A DNA stretch of 64,000 nt. Origin: Mactromeris polynyma (lineage: Eukaryota > Mollusca > Bivalvia > Venerida > Mactridae). The notes below the pieces were generated by a model. The model had not been told where the DNA came from. It saw only the letters and a program-made list of their open reading frames with translations, and did not search any database. The stretch spans positions 37,792,401 to 37,856,400 of the forward strand of contig JASFXZ010000004.1 of the NCBI GenBank assembly GCA_032209605.1, in the 5' to 3' direction. This document shows, piece after piece, positions 1 to 12,700 of this stretch (within the stretch, counting starts at the first letter, position 1; each line of letters opens with the position of its first letter). A program made the translations under genes and the position numbers.

Positions 1-744
1 AATTACACGGTACTACCACAAAAACCACACCAGCAGCAAATTCCAGAACTTAGAACCACAAAAATCTGGTAAAGACTTCACTAAACCACGAAATTTGCCG
101 AAAGGAATCACAGTAAAATGTGTGCAAAGACAAAGATATGGTGTTATTCTATAAAAATGCATCTTTTATATCCAAAAAGTCATAAACATATCTTATAATG
201 GGAGAAAGACCACACCCTTGTTTCTCATCAAATCCATATTTTATAGCCTTCAATACATCGAAAATAGCACAAACTGAGAATGAAGAACCTTTATCAAAAT
301 CACAATTTCATTTTTTCCAATGTTTTTTTTTGGGGGGGGGGAGGGGGTGCTAGTTCCATACAAACTATTCAAATTGACGACTCACATAAATCACTCCCAA
401 CAGAACTTAATTCAGGGATTGTACAAATACAAATACGAACAAATATTGCCCATGGCGGGATTCAAAACCCACCCCAACTGGATCAGGTGTAGACACTCTA
501 TCCTAGACCACTGTGTTCCTTTTATGGAACCAATTATGGAAGTACGGTCAGCACAGTCAAGCCCCAATCAATACCACTTCCAGGAACTGGTGTCTGGTAC
601 TGAGGCGCCGTAAAGGCTGACCTAGCACGACTGCAACCTCTGTGTTCAGGAGGAAGCAGTTTGTACACTTCATAACATCCCGCCTCTGCAACCATTGGGT
701 TTGAACTCTTGAATTTTTTTTTGATAAAAAAATATGTTTCAGTG

Positions 745-928
745 TACAGTAAAACCTCAATAATGTGACCACCCTTGGGACCCTTGAAAAATGGTCTTAT
801 TATTGTAGTGGCCACAATATAGAGATTGAAAAACAAGCAACATCATGGAAATGAACTTAAAAGTTGTGTTCTTAATTTTGAGGTGGTCCTATTATTGAGG
901 TGTTCTTTAAGTGAGGCTTTTCTGTATG
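745..928. repeat. Inverted-repeat element, TACAGTAAAACCTCAATAA family
   Basis: The left end is TACAGTAAAACCTCAATAAT; internally 'GGTCTTATTATTG' and 'GGTCCTATTATTGAGG' answer it, and the element ends with a degraded reverse complement. Related copies lie at 8717-8886 and 30474-30639. Confidence 0.6.
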
Positions 929-3442
929 TAATATTGTTTGCTCATGATTGACTTAACCTTTAACAACATAGAAAATACTAGCAAGCACATAGCAACCTCT
1001 TTGAAGCAGCTCTCTCTTAAAGCAAAAACCCCTCTGTAAAAACAGTATCAATTTTTCTTGCAGTTAAACAACCAACTTAACCTCTCTAGAGCAACATCCT
1101 CTCAACAACAGCCAACATTTGTGTCTCGCAAGTAACTAAATTAAAGCATAAGTTTGACACTGGAATCAACCAACTTCAGTCTTTAGAAACAAAACCCACA
1201 GGGAACTGCCAATAACTTCTATGATACAGAAAGGAAAAAAAACGTAGCACACCAGCTGCATTGTATAGCCAACAGTTATACTTATAGAAAAGTTAAAGTA
1301 ATTTACCACAGTTCATTCTTCAATAGAATTTTTGCAGGTTTAATTTCCGGCACCTGTATTCATAGACATTTCTAAACTAGATACAACATGGATAAACACA
1401 GTGTGTCATCATAAATCAACTACATTCTACATTCAAGAGACTGCCATGTCTGATATTAAACACAGACATTACAATTTTATTATATTCTAGGCCATGATAC
1501 ATTCAAAGCCTGAATTATTACCCCCCTTGTCCTTATTCATTCCATTCCTACCCGACATTTTCTATTTCTAAACAAAGACAGATTTGAACCTTACTAGAGT
1601 AGAATCAGAAACAAAGATATTAATTTCTGGAGAATTGTCTATTAAAATATCCTGAATCTGTCCACATTTCAAGAAAGCAAAAAACAGACACTAACCTAGG
1701 AGTTACTTTATAATTGCCCTACAGTAGAGTAAACTATCTTCAGATATCAATACAAACTGCCAACACCTATCATGCATAGATTGCCTTCTTATCAACATAT
1801 TTCAAGAGGCAAATTCTTGCCAAAGTTAAGTTCAATCAAGAAATTGGCCCTAAAAACTTTCTGCACTGTATATGATTTACCAACAGTTAAAAAAATTGTC
1901 TACATTTAAAGCCACAGTCCTACTGTCACGGCTTTGGGCACGAATGTTGGCGAGTAGGGAAGAATGAAAAAGTCGTAGTGGTTCGCCATGTACTGACCCT
2001 AGAGAGAGTTCCATTTCAAATCTGTTGTGGCAAATAGAGGAGAACTGCCCCGAATCACCAGGACTCCCAACAAGAACCCTGTAAGAATTATGAGGAATGT
2101 CCACAATTTCTACATTCGTACCCATTCGCCACTCAAAGTCGTGATGGTGGGACTAAGGCTTAAGGGCCATTAAGTTTCTGATTTGCTGTTTTTATTAAGC
2201 ACACTGACAATCAATAAGGTAATCCTCAATTAGACCTGAAATTGTTCCTTCAATGTACCTTCACGCAAGGTTCTCGGAAGACTCCTAATCCGGAATATGA
2301 GCTCCCAATTTCTATTCTGGAAGCTCCTGCTTTTAACCAATATTAGATAAAAATTTCACAAAAATATTTCTTCTCTTTTCAGAAACATTTCTCAGAACTA
2401 TTTTCCAAATCTTAGTGAGAACTCCGAGCCTTTTGTCTAGACAGAACATAAGCGATTACCCAAAATTTCATAGCCCAATATATAATTGAAAAGAACCCTT
2501 GTGAAAATATCTAAAAAAAAGAAACATCCCCAAGCGAACTTAAAGAGTAACTAAAGATTTTATTTCATCTATAGGTTTCAACCACAAATAGCATAAGCAT
2601 TTCGATAAGCGCAACCAATGTAAAATATCTGGAGTTAACATCACCATTGCCATGACAACAGAACTCATAGATTTGGAGGAGATAATTTCAAAAAAAAACC
2701 AACACATATTTTGCTTATCAAATGCGAACTATTGCACAATCCACTATCATACACAAAATCTGCAGACTTTACACTCCCATCAAACCAATATATAAACTTA
2801 ATGCTGTTTTATGTGATATGACATTTGAGATTTAGAGTAAGAGGCTAAACATGTCAAATTTTAGATTTTTTCAATAAAATCCCTGAGTGAAAACAGACTG
2901 GCATCAGTTCTCTGTTAAGGTACATCGTTTGCTGTTCTTACAAAGTCAAATAAATATTCCTTATGGCACTGGGCATTGAACATGTTTTTTTAATATTCTG
3001 AATCATAACAAAATATTTCAGTGTATTACTAGATGTGCCCATAGGACATGAATGCCTCCAGCAATGGGCTTTACAGTTGAAAAGGGCCATTACTCCTAAA
3101 AAGAATTAGAAAGATTGGAACTTAAATCAAACTCGACCTGCATTTTATTGTCTTATGCTTTGTGCTCAATGTGAATTAAATCCATCAATCCTTTCAAAAG
3201 GTATTAACAGTAAAAAAAAATTGTGCATGGAAAGGGTTAACTATGTATGCCCCTCTGCCATTCTTCAAATGGTCTGGACATAAAAGCAGCATGTTGATGT
3301 GTTGGGTTTGACCTAAAACACACTCCAAGTTTCAAACCAGTAAACTTGCTTCTATAAACAATTGCTGACTTCCCCAACTAAACCATCGTCTGAGCTTGTT
3401 AAATGAGGTGGAGGATGTTCGACCCAAGCAATCATAGGCAAC

Positions 3443-3526
3443 ATATCGAGGGTTCAGCGCAAGACTATCCTAACTACTATGTATTTATAGAGGAGTAAGT
3501 ATAGTCTTGCACTGAACCCTCGATAT
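3443..3526. repeat. Hairpin (foldback) element, copy 1
   Basis: Arms of 26 bases (3443-3468 and 3501-3526) are reverse complements with one mismatch; the left starts ATATCGAGGGTTCAGCGCAA and the right ends TGCACTGAACCCTCGATAT. The loop is about 32 bases. The same element is at 20593-20676 and 52816-52885. Confidence 0.85.
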
Positions 3527-4392
3527 GCTTTGCCAAGGTTTCCCACTCACAACTAACAGATTGACACGTACTCCTTCAAATGTGAGCTATAATTCCCAAC
3601 CGTCCCCAATGTAACGAATGGAGACGCTTTCAGAATCAGGTCAACATTATCAATTAAGCTCAAGCAGTGACTTCAATATTTAAACCTTCCAGACAATTTG
3701 TGGTAATGTTAGAAAAGCCACGGCAATGGAAAGATCAGGAAAGAAAGCCGAAAGCTACAAGATTTAAAAATATTGTAAAACAAGAGCACTGCAATAGGAT
3801 GTTACTAAGTGTGCAAACACTTTGCTTGCTGTTTGCGTTATCATTGGCATTTATAACTTTCTCAGAAACTGAGTTAAATGCAATGCGTAATATTTTAGTA
3901 TGAAGCAAAACTAAGAGGAAGACAATGACAATCCACCTACGACATTTGTTCCTTCGTCCTTTCAAAACAGACAAGCTGAAAACACTTTTCACACCGTTCT
4001 ATAAGATTAACAAATAACAATGCCAGTAGAAAATGACACAATTTACTGGTCTGCCAAGAAGATCACAATAAACAAAGCTATAAGCTATAATTAGAAGCAA
4101 TGGTATACAGAATTCATACTAAAATATTCAGTTTTTAATAGATTTATCAATGGAACATCAATTTGCGCTTGAGCAAACAGGAACCACTGATAACAAATAT
4201 CAACTTATCTCTTCTGCAGCAAAATCTTATCGTGTAATAATCAACCAGATAAGACAAGGAAACATTTTGGCTTTATTTTCCATTCACACTGAATGACTTG
4301 TGCCGCATGAATGTATGTTTATAAATCAGACATGAAATCTTTCCAAACTGTTTTTTTTCAACCATATTTGAGTTATATTTGGTAATCAGCTG

Positions 4393-4624
4393 AGGCCAAA
4401 AAAAAAAATATCTGTGTTTAGGGTAACGGTCTCAAAAATGCTAGGTAGGGTAGGGACAAAGTTTTTTTTTTTTATTGTTTTTTTTTATTGTTTTTTTTCA
4501 AAAACAATTAAAAATCGAAAACAAATCGAAAACAAATTCTCCAGGGTCGTAAAAAACTCTAGGGTCGGGATTTTTCGACAGGTAGGGTCGGGTTACCCTA
4601 AACACAGATATTTTTTTTTTAGGC
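4393..4624. repeat. MITE-like element with AGGCC ends
   Basis: ATATCTGTGTTTAGGGTAAC near the left end is answered by GTTACCCTAAACACAGATAT near the right end, both flanked by A/T runs and AGGCC/GGCCT. The interior has poly(T) and 'AGGGTCGGG' repeats. Confidence 0.8.
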
Positions 4625-5473
4625 CTGATCAGCCTACAACCATTGCTCCTGGGATACCAACCAGTACTAACCTACTCTACTGGAAGCCATTAACAACTTC
4701 ACCAGTTGAATCAGAGATGGTGGACAAATCACTTTGGATGCATTATCGAAAACATTTTTAAAACTGAAATCAAAACCTTTCAAGTATCAGTACACGATGT
4801 AAATAAGAACGATAATGCTCCGACACAAAAGAAGAACAAATCAGACTCACAGAATACCTCTACAACTTTTCACCATTTTCTCACAAGACTTGAACTTGTA
4901 ATTGACAAGAATATACAGTAGTGGCTTCACATCAACACAGTCACGTCACAGTTAACATCAAAACAATCTGTGCTCCCCCAAGTACAAACCAGATAATGGT
5001 TGGTTACATAACTTGAAAAAAATGTTTGATTGATTGCTTCAACTACTGTTTCTTTGCCATTAAAAATGAGATTACCTGAGCAAAATACCTTCCAACTGAT
5101 CTCTCCTGACAGGTCATTGGGCAAAAAATATTCAAGCAACAGATTCTTAGGAAAATATAAAGGTAAATCATTTAACGTGACGTTGGACAAATGATCTTGC
5201 CTCACACTTATTTTCCCAACATAACTAGAGAATCACATGTTTTTAAAAAAAACTCATTTGAAATTGTATAAACTATATACAGGGAATGCTTTATATATTT
5301 TATAAATTCCTACAACAAGCTTTCTGCCAAATGAGGTTTAACTCCATTGAGTAGTCCTGGAGATGTTACTTGAGGTATGTATGGACAATTACACAATTTA
5401 ATCCCAATATCTCCGACAGGTGAACTAAATAATGCCTAAGTACCACATCATTTAGTGCAACTATTGTCTAACC

Positions 5474-5763
5474 AGGGCTCTAGAAATCCACTAGCCGGAC
5501 GTCCCGGACAAGTCTAACTACTGATTTGAGCTACCAATAGTTGAGTTGAATTTAATCCAGGACACGTCTGTTTTAAGGCCAATTAATATTGGACGTTCTA
5601 AATATCGAAGAAAAATCATGGATTACCAATGCCTTGAAATTGGTGACAATTCAAACTGTCAACATATTTTCTCAGACAACTAGTCTCTCCCATTTCGGAC
5701 TTGTAAGTCAAATTTAACATGTTCACTTGTCTGGGACAAGAGTAGTTAAAAATTCCAGAGCCC
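5474..5763. repeat. MITE-like element with AGGGCTCT ends
   Basis: The left end reads AGGGCTCTAGAAATCCACTA and the right end is an imperfect reverse complement (…TTCCAGAGCCCT). An isolated end of the same family lies at 55661-55701 (ACTAGTCCGGGACGTTAAGC onward, ending TAGAGCCCTG). Confidence 0.6.
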
Positions 5764-5781
5764 TAGAAACCAGAACTTTTC

Positions 5782-6239
5782 TTTGGCCACATGTTTTGTA
5801 TCTTTGTCACATGTTTTGTATCTTTGTCACATGTTTTGTATCTTTGTCACATGTTTTGTATCTTTGTCACATGTTTTGTATCTTTGTCACATGTTTTGTA
5901 TCTTTGTCACATGTTTTGTATCTTGGTCACATGTTTTGTATCTTTGTCACATATTTTGTATCTTTGCCACATGTTTTGTATCTTTGCCACATGTTTTGTA
6001 TCTTTGTCACATGTTTTGTATCTTGGTCACATGTTTTGTATCTTGGTCACATATTTTGTATCTTTGTCACATGTTTTGTATCTTTGTCACATGTTTTGTA
6101 TCTTTGTCACATGTTTTGTATCTTGGTCACATGTTTTGTATCTTTGTCACATGTTTTGTATCTTTGTCACATGTTTTGTATCTTGGTCACATGTTTTGTA
6201 TCTTTGTCACATGTTTTGTATCTTGGTCACATATTTTGT
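5782..6239. repeat. 20-bp minisatellite, about 23 copies
   Basis: The unit is TCTTTGTCACATGTTTTGTA, with variants TCTTGG, GCCAC and ATATTT. Because 20 is not a multiple of 3 and the unit has no stop in any plus frame, all three plus frames stay open, which creates long artificial ORFs. It starts about 20 bases after the end of the inverted-repeat element at 5474-5763. Confidence 0.97.
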
Positions 6240-6365
6240 CCTTTGAGTTGAGTCCTCTACCACCCCTATTACTTTCCCTTCCTATTTTTAAAAGATTTCC
6301 AAACAGGTCTAGACAATTCAGCATTCCAGACAAGTCCAGAACATCTGAAGTTTCCATATATTTAC

Positions 6366-6705
6366 CTCTTATTTCCATGTATAAGCATCGTCTTGTCTTC
6401 ACTTTCGTACTGTTCGTCAAGACTCCCACCACGTTTTACACCAACAGGACTAGCACTTCGCTTTCGCACCTGTGGTACATTACCACCATAATAATCCTTC
6501 AGAAATTGATCGTATTCTTGGGTTTCAAGGCCGTAATTAGATGTGCTATCAGTAGTAGCACCGTCCACTACGATATGTATATTGTCTGTACTGTCGGTAA
6601 TATCGCCGCCAGAAGAAAACACTTCCCCAGAGTACATAGAGGTCGGGGTCGTTGCGTTCTCCCCAACATTGTCATCAGCCAGATCCACCATAGACTTACA
6701 TAAAT
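6366..6705 (-). CDS. RhoGEF coding exon 10 (last one seen)
   Basis: A 340-base exon encoding about residues 448-560, DLCKSMVDLADDNVGE to KTMLIHGNK. It is acidic and Thr/Ser-rich at first, then has YDQFLKDYYGG and the basic RKRSASPVGVKRGGSLDE, with two R/K-x-x-S sites that basophilic kinases or 14-3-3 proteins could use (inference). The acceptor is AATTTTATAG and the donor GTAAAT. The exon ends in phase 2, so the protein continues in exons that were not identified to the left. Confidence 0.75.
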
Positions 6706-9700
6706 CTATAAAATTTAGCAAAGAGTTATAGGATTACTGTATTTTCGATTGATTGTAAAACAAGTTAGGCCATCCTAAAAAAATAACCCAAAATTTTAAC
6801 AGTGTTTAGTACTTTTGTGGCTAAAAGACCGAGAAAAAAATGTTTTTCATCGATGAACTTGAGTTGAGCATTTTTCATGAGTCGGTCTCGTGACTGCAAA
6901 TAAATTTTTTTCTAAGGATGGCTTTATTCAAATTATGTTCACTCAAATCAAATCACTCGTGATAACTGCTTCCTTGGTTACTGAATACAGTATTGTTTCA
7001 GGAATAGTGAAGTGCGTGGCTCAACCTCACCCAAGGTTGGATTTGGACCCACAACCATTGGATAAGGAGTCGGACCCACAACCAATGGATAAGGAGTCTA
7101 CTATCCAAACAAGTTACCATTAAGTCTCTCTGTGTTTGTAAATAATGGATAAAATTATGTAGATGGTTTAAGAATGCAGCTATTACTAGTTCATATTTAT
7201 AATGGCAAAATGATAAAATATTTATCAAACCCAAGTTGATTTCTAACTAAAGGACCAAGTTAAGTTTATGAAGATTATACTTATTATAGCAGGCCCCTAC
7301 CTAGAGCTACGATCTAATTAAGGCAAATATCAAGGGCCACGCTCCCTGGAAAAAGTTAAGATAGTGTCCCTGTTTGCCTCAGGGTGCAGGCCTAATTTAC
7401 ATGTCCCTTGTTAACATGCATACACACACCAGTACTGGTAATACTGAAGTTATTGGAACATAGCAAAATCTTCTCCAACTAGGTGATCTCCCCTAACACA
7501 TTCGTTTCTCCTTTAGGTCGTTTTCAGGAAAATTAAAGTAGGACAATGTAAATATGTTTAAATTGAAAACACTAAAATTTAATCGAGGCTGAAATCTGGG
7601 CAAAGGCAAAACATTCCGATACATGGTATATAGACAGCTTTAAGGGACCACTATGAAATCAGAGCACTGAATAAAGACAAAAATGCTACTTACCTCCTTC
7701 ATCTATGACTGGCAAAGGTGAGTTCCGACAATCCACATCCAATGATGGACAAGATGAACTGAATCTTGCTAAGTTCCCCTTTCTTAATTCCTGAAACACA
7801 GAAGATAGTTCCTAATAAAATTCCCCAAAAAAATCCTGGTAAAATGCTGTTTTGCTACGCTCATCTTCATGAAAGTTGATCGTCTGTCCCATCTGGAATT
7901 CAATCAGAAAATAATCATAATACACGGCTACTCCTTTACTTAGTTGTTTATCATCTGGCCATATCCCCCCCCCCACACACACGCACAGAGCATATCATTC
8001 TGCACTCCATACCCTGTTATTCAAAAGTCCGGCGGTGACGTCTTTATACATCATCTCATATCCTGAAAACATGAATTGTGAAATTCACCATTTCATGTGT
8101 TTGGATAAAATTGTGATATCATAAACTATAGAATGACGCATTCATGATAATGCCATTCAAAGTGAGCTCAGATCTACAGTATCTACATAATCACATCGAT
8201 ATTTATTATCATTATTAAAACATCATGGCCTGTATCAAAAATGTTCAAACAACAAACTTATATAGGAAACTGTCATTAAATGGAGATTACACCCTCTACA
8301 ACCAAGAAAACACAATTATACAAATATTATACCAAAGCTTACACAAATTATTCAGTTGAAGATTTTATGGTTAGAATAACGAGAAATAAATTGGACACCA
8401 CCAAGTAACAACATCTTTCTCACTCATATTGCCAGAAATTCTGTTTACAGTTTTGCATAAAGGAAAAAGATTGATGGTTTCCAATAAATTGAACTGAGAA
8501 AAACATTAGTAATGCACATTGAACTTCGAGACCACCTGTAAGGACATTATGAGATAGCAAACAAATGTACCTACAGCCTAGAAGAACACAAAAAATGTGA
8601 TACTGGACATTTTATTAAAGCCTTGGCCTTTTTGTACTTTCCCTAGTTCCACATTGAGTGGGAATTGATGACTCCTACCAACTTAAAGCATAAAGTAATA
8701 ATTTATTATACAAAAAAATCTGACTTAAATACCACCTCAATAAAAAGACCACCTCAACATTAAGGACATTTTCAAATCCATTGTCACTGTTTTGCTCCTT
8801 ATTCAACCTAAATATTAAGACCACCTCAATAAAAAGACCAGTTTTCAAGGGTCCAAATGGTGGTCTTATTATTGAAGTTTTACTGTATATAAGTCCAAAT
8901 TGTTTATATTTTCTAAATACCTAAAGGTAATTACAATGCAATGAAAACTTAATAAATTCTGAATACAGAGGTCGGGATTTTTTCTTGGGAACAATTTCAG
9001 CAAATAGCACAGCAATGTAATTGCGCAGCCAACATTAATATCCTTATTTTCGGAGGCTGGTATGAAATTCCACAGCTATCAGATATTTGAAGCCAGTTTT
9101 TAACAAGAAAACAACAAGCTCTAAAACTTTGGCGAAGCAGTTTCTTGTTGAAGCACTGATGTTTATTACTATACTTGATTTTGACAGCATAAGACAGCCA
9201 GTAAACTAAAACTCCAGTTTGTACCTGATTTGTACTAGAAGTAATTACTTTTCAGTGCCTTTCTGTAAATAAAAACAGAAACTGTTCATCAGGAAATCAG
9301 GGTGTGTTTTTTTCTTTCTGTGAAGGCAGAAATGTTTCTATTCTGTATTTCCTTGACCCAAATACAATACCTGGTGGAAAAGGCAATTATAACTGGGTGT
9401 TGTCAATTAGAACTGTTGTTAATACTAGAATAGTAGAATAGGAACACTGCAATCTACAGAGCACACAGGCAGGGAAATTCGCTCCTTTGCTTTCCATTAT
9501 AGTATCTTTAGCAAGGTTTCACAACTTCACAACCAAGTGGAGCAGCATTTTAAGGACTATGTCAACCATGAAGTTCCACGACAGCTTCAATACGGGTCAG
9601 GCACGTAGTTACCTGTACGCAAAATACGCTGTTGCGTACACATGATTATCAAAAATAGAAAAATGTGCAATAACCAACAGTTGAGCATTTGTATGCAGTT

Positions 9701-12700
9701 TGGGATATACATTTTCTGAATTTAATTATAAAGCTTCAAAATTTACTTTATTGCTTGTGAAAATGTTACAGATTGCACAACAAACAAACTAGAAATCAGG
9801 TTTTTCCGGGGTATTGTGCCCTTAGAAATATTAATAATATAGAGTAACCTGAATATCTTTGTTTATTCCAAATGAAACCAAACAAAAAATGTAAAATATT
9901 ATTCCATTTTGAATAATTAAAAATAGACTCTCTGTGCAAGTTTTTATAAAGTATAGTGATTAAAATGAAAAATAAGTATTGACATAAGAAAGTCAAAGAA
10001 GATGAGTTGAGAATTAAATTGCCAGAACCAATCACAACCTTGCCATTGGTCAATTCTGACAGCCAGAGCCAATCAAATCCTTGCCATTGGTCAATTCTGA
10101 CAGCCAGAGCCAATCAAATCCTTGCCATTGGTCAATTCTGACAGCCAGAGCCAATCAAATCCTTGCCATTGGTCAAATTTTGACTGCAAGAGCCAATGAC
10201 ATCCTTGCCATTGGTCAATTCTGACAGCCAGAGCCAATCACAACCTTGCCATTGGTCAATTTTGACAGCCAGAGCCAATCACAACCTTGCCATTAGTCAA
10301 TTCTGACAGCCAGAGCCAATCAAAACCTTGCCATTGGTCAATTCTGACAGCCAGAGCCAATCACAACCTAGCCATTGGTCAATTTTGACTGCAAGAGCCA
10401 ATCATCATATCCTTGCCATTGATCAATTTTAACTGTCAGAGCCAATGAACCAATCAAAGACTGTGCTGTGAGACTGGTATCCCCACTCAGACTTACCACC
10501 TCATACCCGGACTGATCAAAGAATCATTTCCAGGGTCCAGGATTATCATAGATACTTTCAACACTCAGAACTCAAATCACAAACTTTACTTACAAGTCTG
10601 ATTGCTACTCATATTGAGTGTGAATAATGTTTGATACTGTTAAATGAGTGGTGAATATTCTTTCAGGCCCATTTTCTTGCAGAGTTGATTGAAATACAAG
10701 ATCTGGGAGTAATTATTAAGTCCGAGTGTGGAATGTGGAACTAACACCCAATAATTACTCCCATATATCATAAACACACAAAAATCTCACAGAAAATGGA
10801 CTGAATAGTTAGCACTCATTTGACATTTTCATAGATTCCAATATCCGACTAAATAGGAGTAAAATATTTGATTTGAGTGCTGAGTGTAAATATCTCTTAT
10901 ATTATCACAGGCCCTGATGTAATTATTAACGATACATGAAACAAGATCGCATTTATACTTGCCTTTTTTATCAAGGTCAAGGAAAATTATATGAGATTCT
11001 AAACTAAAGATAAAACAAGTTAGAGGAGAGCGACTGAGAATAAACGCAAAGTGAGTAAGATCCAATGCTTCTAGCCGCATATGATTCTTATTATACATAC
11101 ATTATTAAATACTATACAGATTTGTAAAACACAAATTAGTACAGGGAGAAGAAAATTAGGAGCTGTTGTATTAACAACATGTTGTAATTAACCAGGCACA
11201 GACACTTGGTAATAAGCCACCAAATGTCTAAAGGTTCAATTACCAGGAATATAACCTATACATTGTATTGTTTCTAATTAGTGCTCCCCACAACTGAATC
11301 AGCCCATCAGAAAACTATACCTGAGTCATAAAATACCAGAACCAATTTGTTGTAGACTAAAATCCAACAAAATGAGCTTTTACATGATATATCCCAACTG
11401 GAAAAGCAATATAATATTGTGGTTTTTAAGTAACAGAAATTTATATTAATCCATCAATGAAAATATCTTGTAATTTATTGATGTTAAGTTTAAGCATAAT
11501 CTGACAAAATTTGAATAGATGTTCATAGAATACGGATGCCCCACTCAGCTGTTGCCAAGCGTTATTGATTGGAAGTCGAAAAAGGGCCATAACTACTCCA
11601 AAAATAGGTGGATTGTCAAAGGAATCGAATCCATTCAACCTTTCAAGAGCTATTGATCGAAACCAATTTTTCGCATGGACGGACAATGGTAACACTTCCG
11701 CTGCCTCTTCCCCATTCTACAAATGGCGGGTGGGGGCATAAAACTATACAGATTAACCTCTGTAATGTTACACCATTTGGGAGATGCGAAGTTTGGCTGT
11801 TGTCTAGTTGTTGCTGCTGTGTAGATGTTAAAACAGAAGTAAATATTTTTCTATGGGAAAAGGGGTAAAGTATTGAAGGGAGGATTTTGCTCCAGGAGAT
11901 GTCCTCCACATTGGAGAGTTGCACTGTATAGTGTACACTATAGAAGTTATGAAAGAAATATACAAAGTATTGAAAATGTAAGCTCGAACAATTGATCAGA
12001 TTTGATTGTTAACAGATCTAGTTTAAGTAGAAAATGAAGCTGAATTAATTGTATTAACTGATCTAATTATTGCATACATAATTAAACTCTTAGTTAAATC
12101 AAATAAGCTTATTATTTGTACTTAAATACAGATAATCTTTAAAAACTATACAACCTTTGGATTTTTATTCCGTTTAAAATTGTGCCAAAAAATGGTCACA
12201 TAAGCTTAAGTCCATGTATTGTATAATTGACAAGGAAAAGAAGGAAAGTGCGATGACTCTCCTACACATAAGTAACATCATATCTACAGGACAAATAACA
12301 CATAAATGACTGATATCAGATAAATGTATGCCAAATACTGAGTCATTCGCTTAATTGCAATAAACGCAGCAAACGATATAGTACTAGCGTCACTTGGTGG
12401 AATCACAAAAACTGTGGCCAATAAGCAGTAATAAGACAACCACTATTGGAATCCGTATCAAAATGTAAACAATAAAGCAGCCCTTTTTTATGGCAAATTT
12501 TGGGGCCCGATATTGGGCCTCATCCCCAAAGACAAAAGTACATATATTTTCCCCTACTTAGAAAGAAAATTGCCCTTCAATAAAATTATTTAAAATTTTA
12601 GCCTTATAAATACCCAAATTTGGTGATTCATGATGCAAAAGGATGAAATAAATGGCTGTTGAACATAAAAAAAGAGGAAAATAGTGACTAATAAATATAT

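Larger units (their letters stand above)
1..6365. other. Intron or 3' flank of the RhoGEF gene; no exon found
   Basis: The preceding minus-strand exon ends in phase 2 at 6366, so transcription must continue here, but no exon with a matching acceptor and coding character was recognised. The stretch holds an inverted-repeat element (745-928), a hairpin element (3443-3526), an element with paired ends (4393-4624), another (5474-5763), a 20-bp minisatellite (5782-6239) and a poly(G) run (332-343). The remaining sequence is AT-rich and featureless. Confidence 0.5.

Noticed and set aside
1877..2125. Minus-strand ORF of 82 codons, possibly a further RhoGEF exon
   Set aside because: No acceptor in the needed phase 2 and no family resemblance; kept as unassigned intronic sequence.
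4927..5205. Minus-strand ORF of 92 codons
   Set aside because: No motif, no matching splice sites for the RhoGEF reading phase.
5782..6239. Possible CRISPR-like array
   Set aside because: Units abut without unique spacers and the DNA is eukaryotic; it is a minisatellite.
5727..6703. Long plus-strand ORFs of 151-306 codons
   Set aside because: They arise from the 20-bp minisatellite, which has no stop in any plus frame; the peptide is purely periodic.
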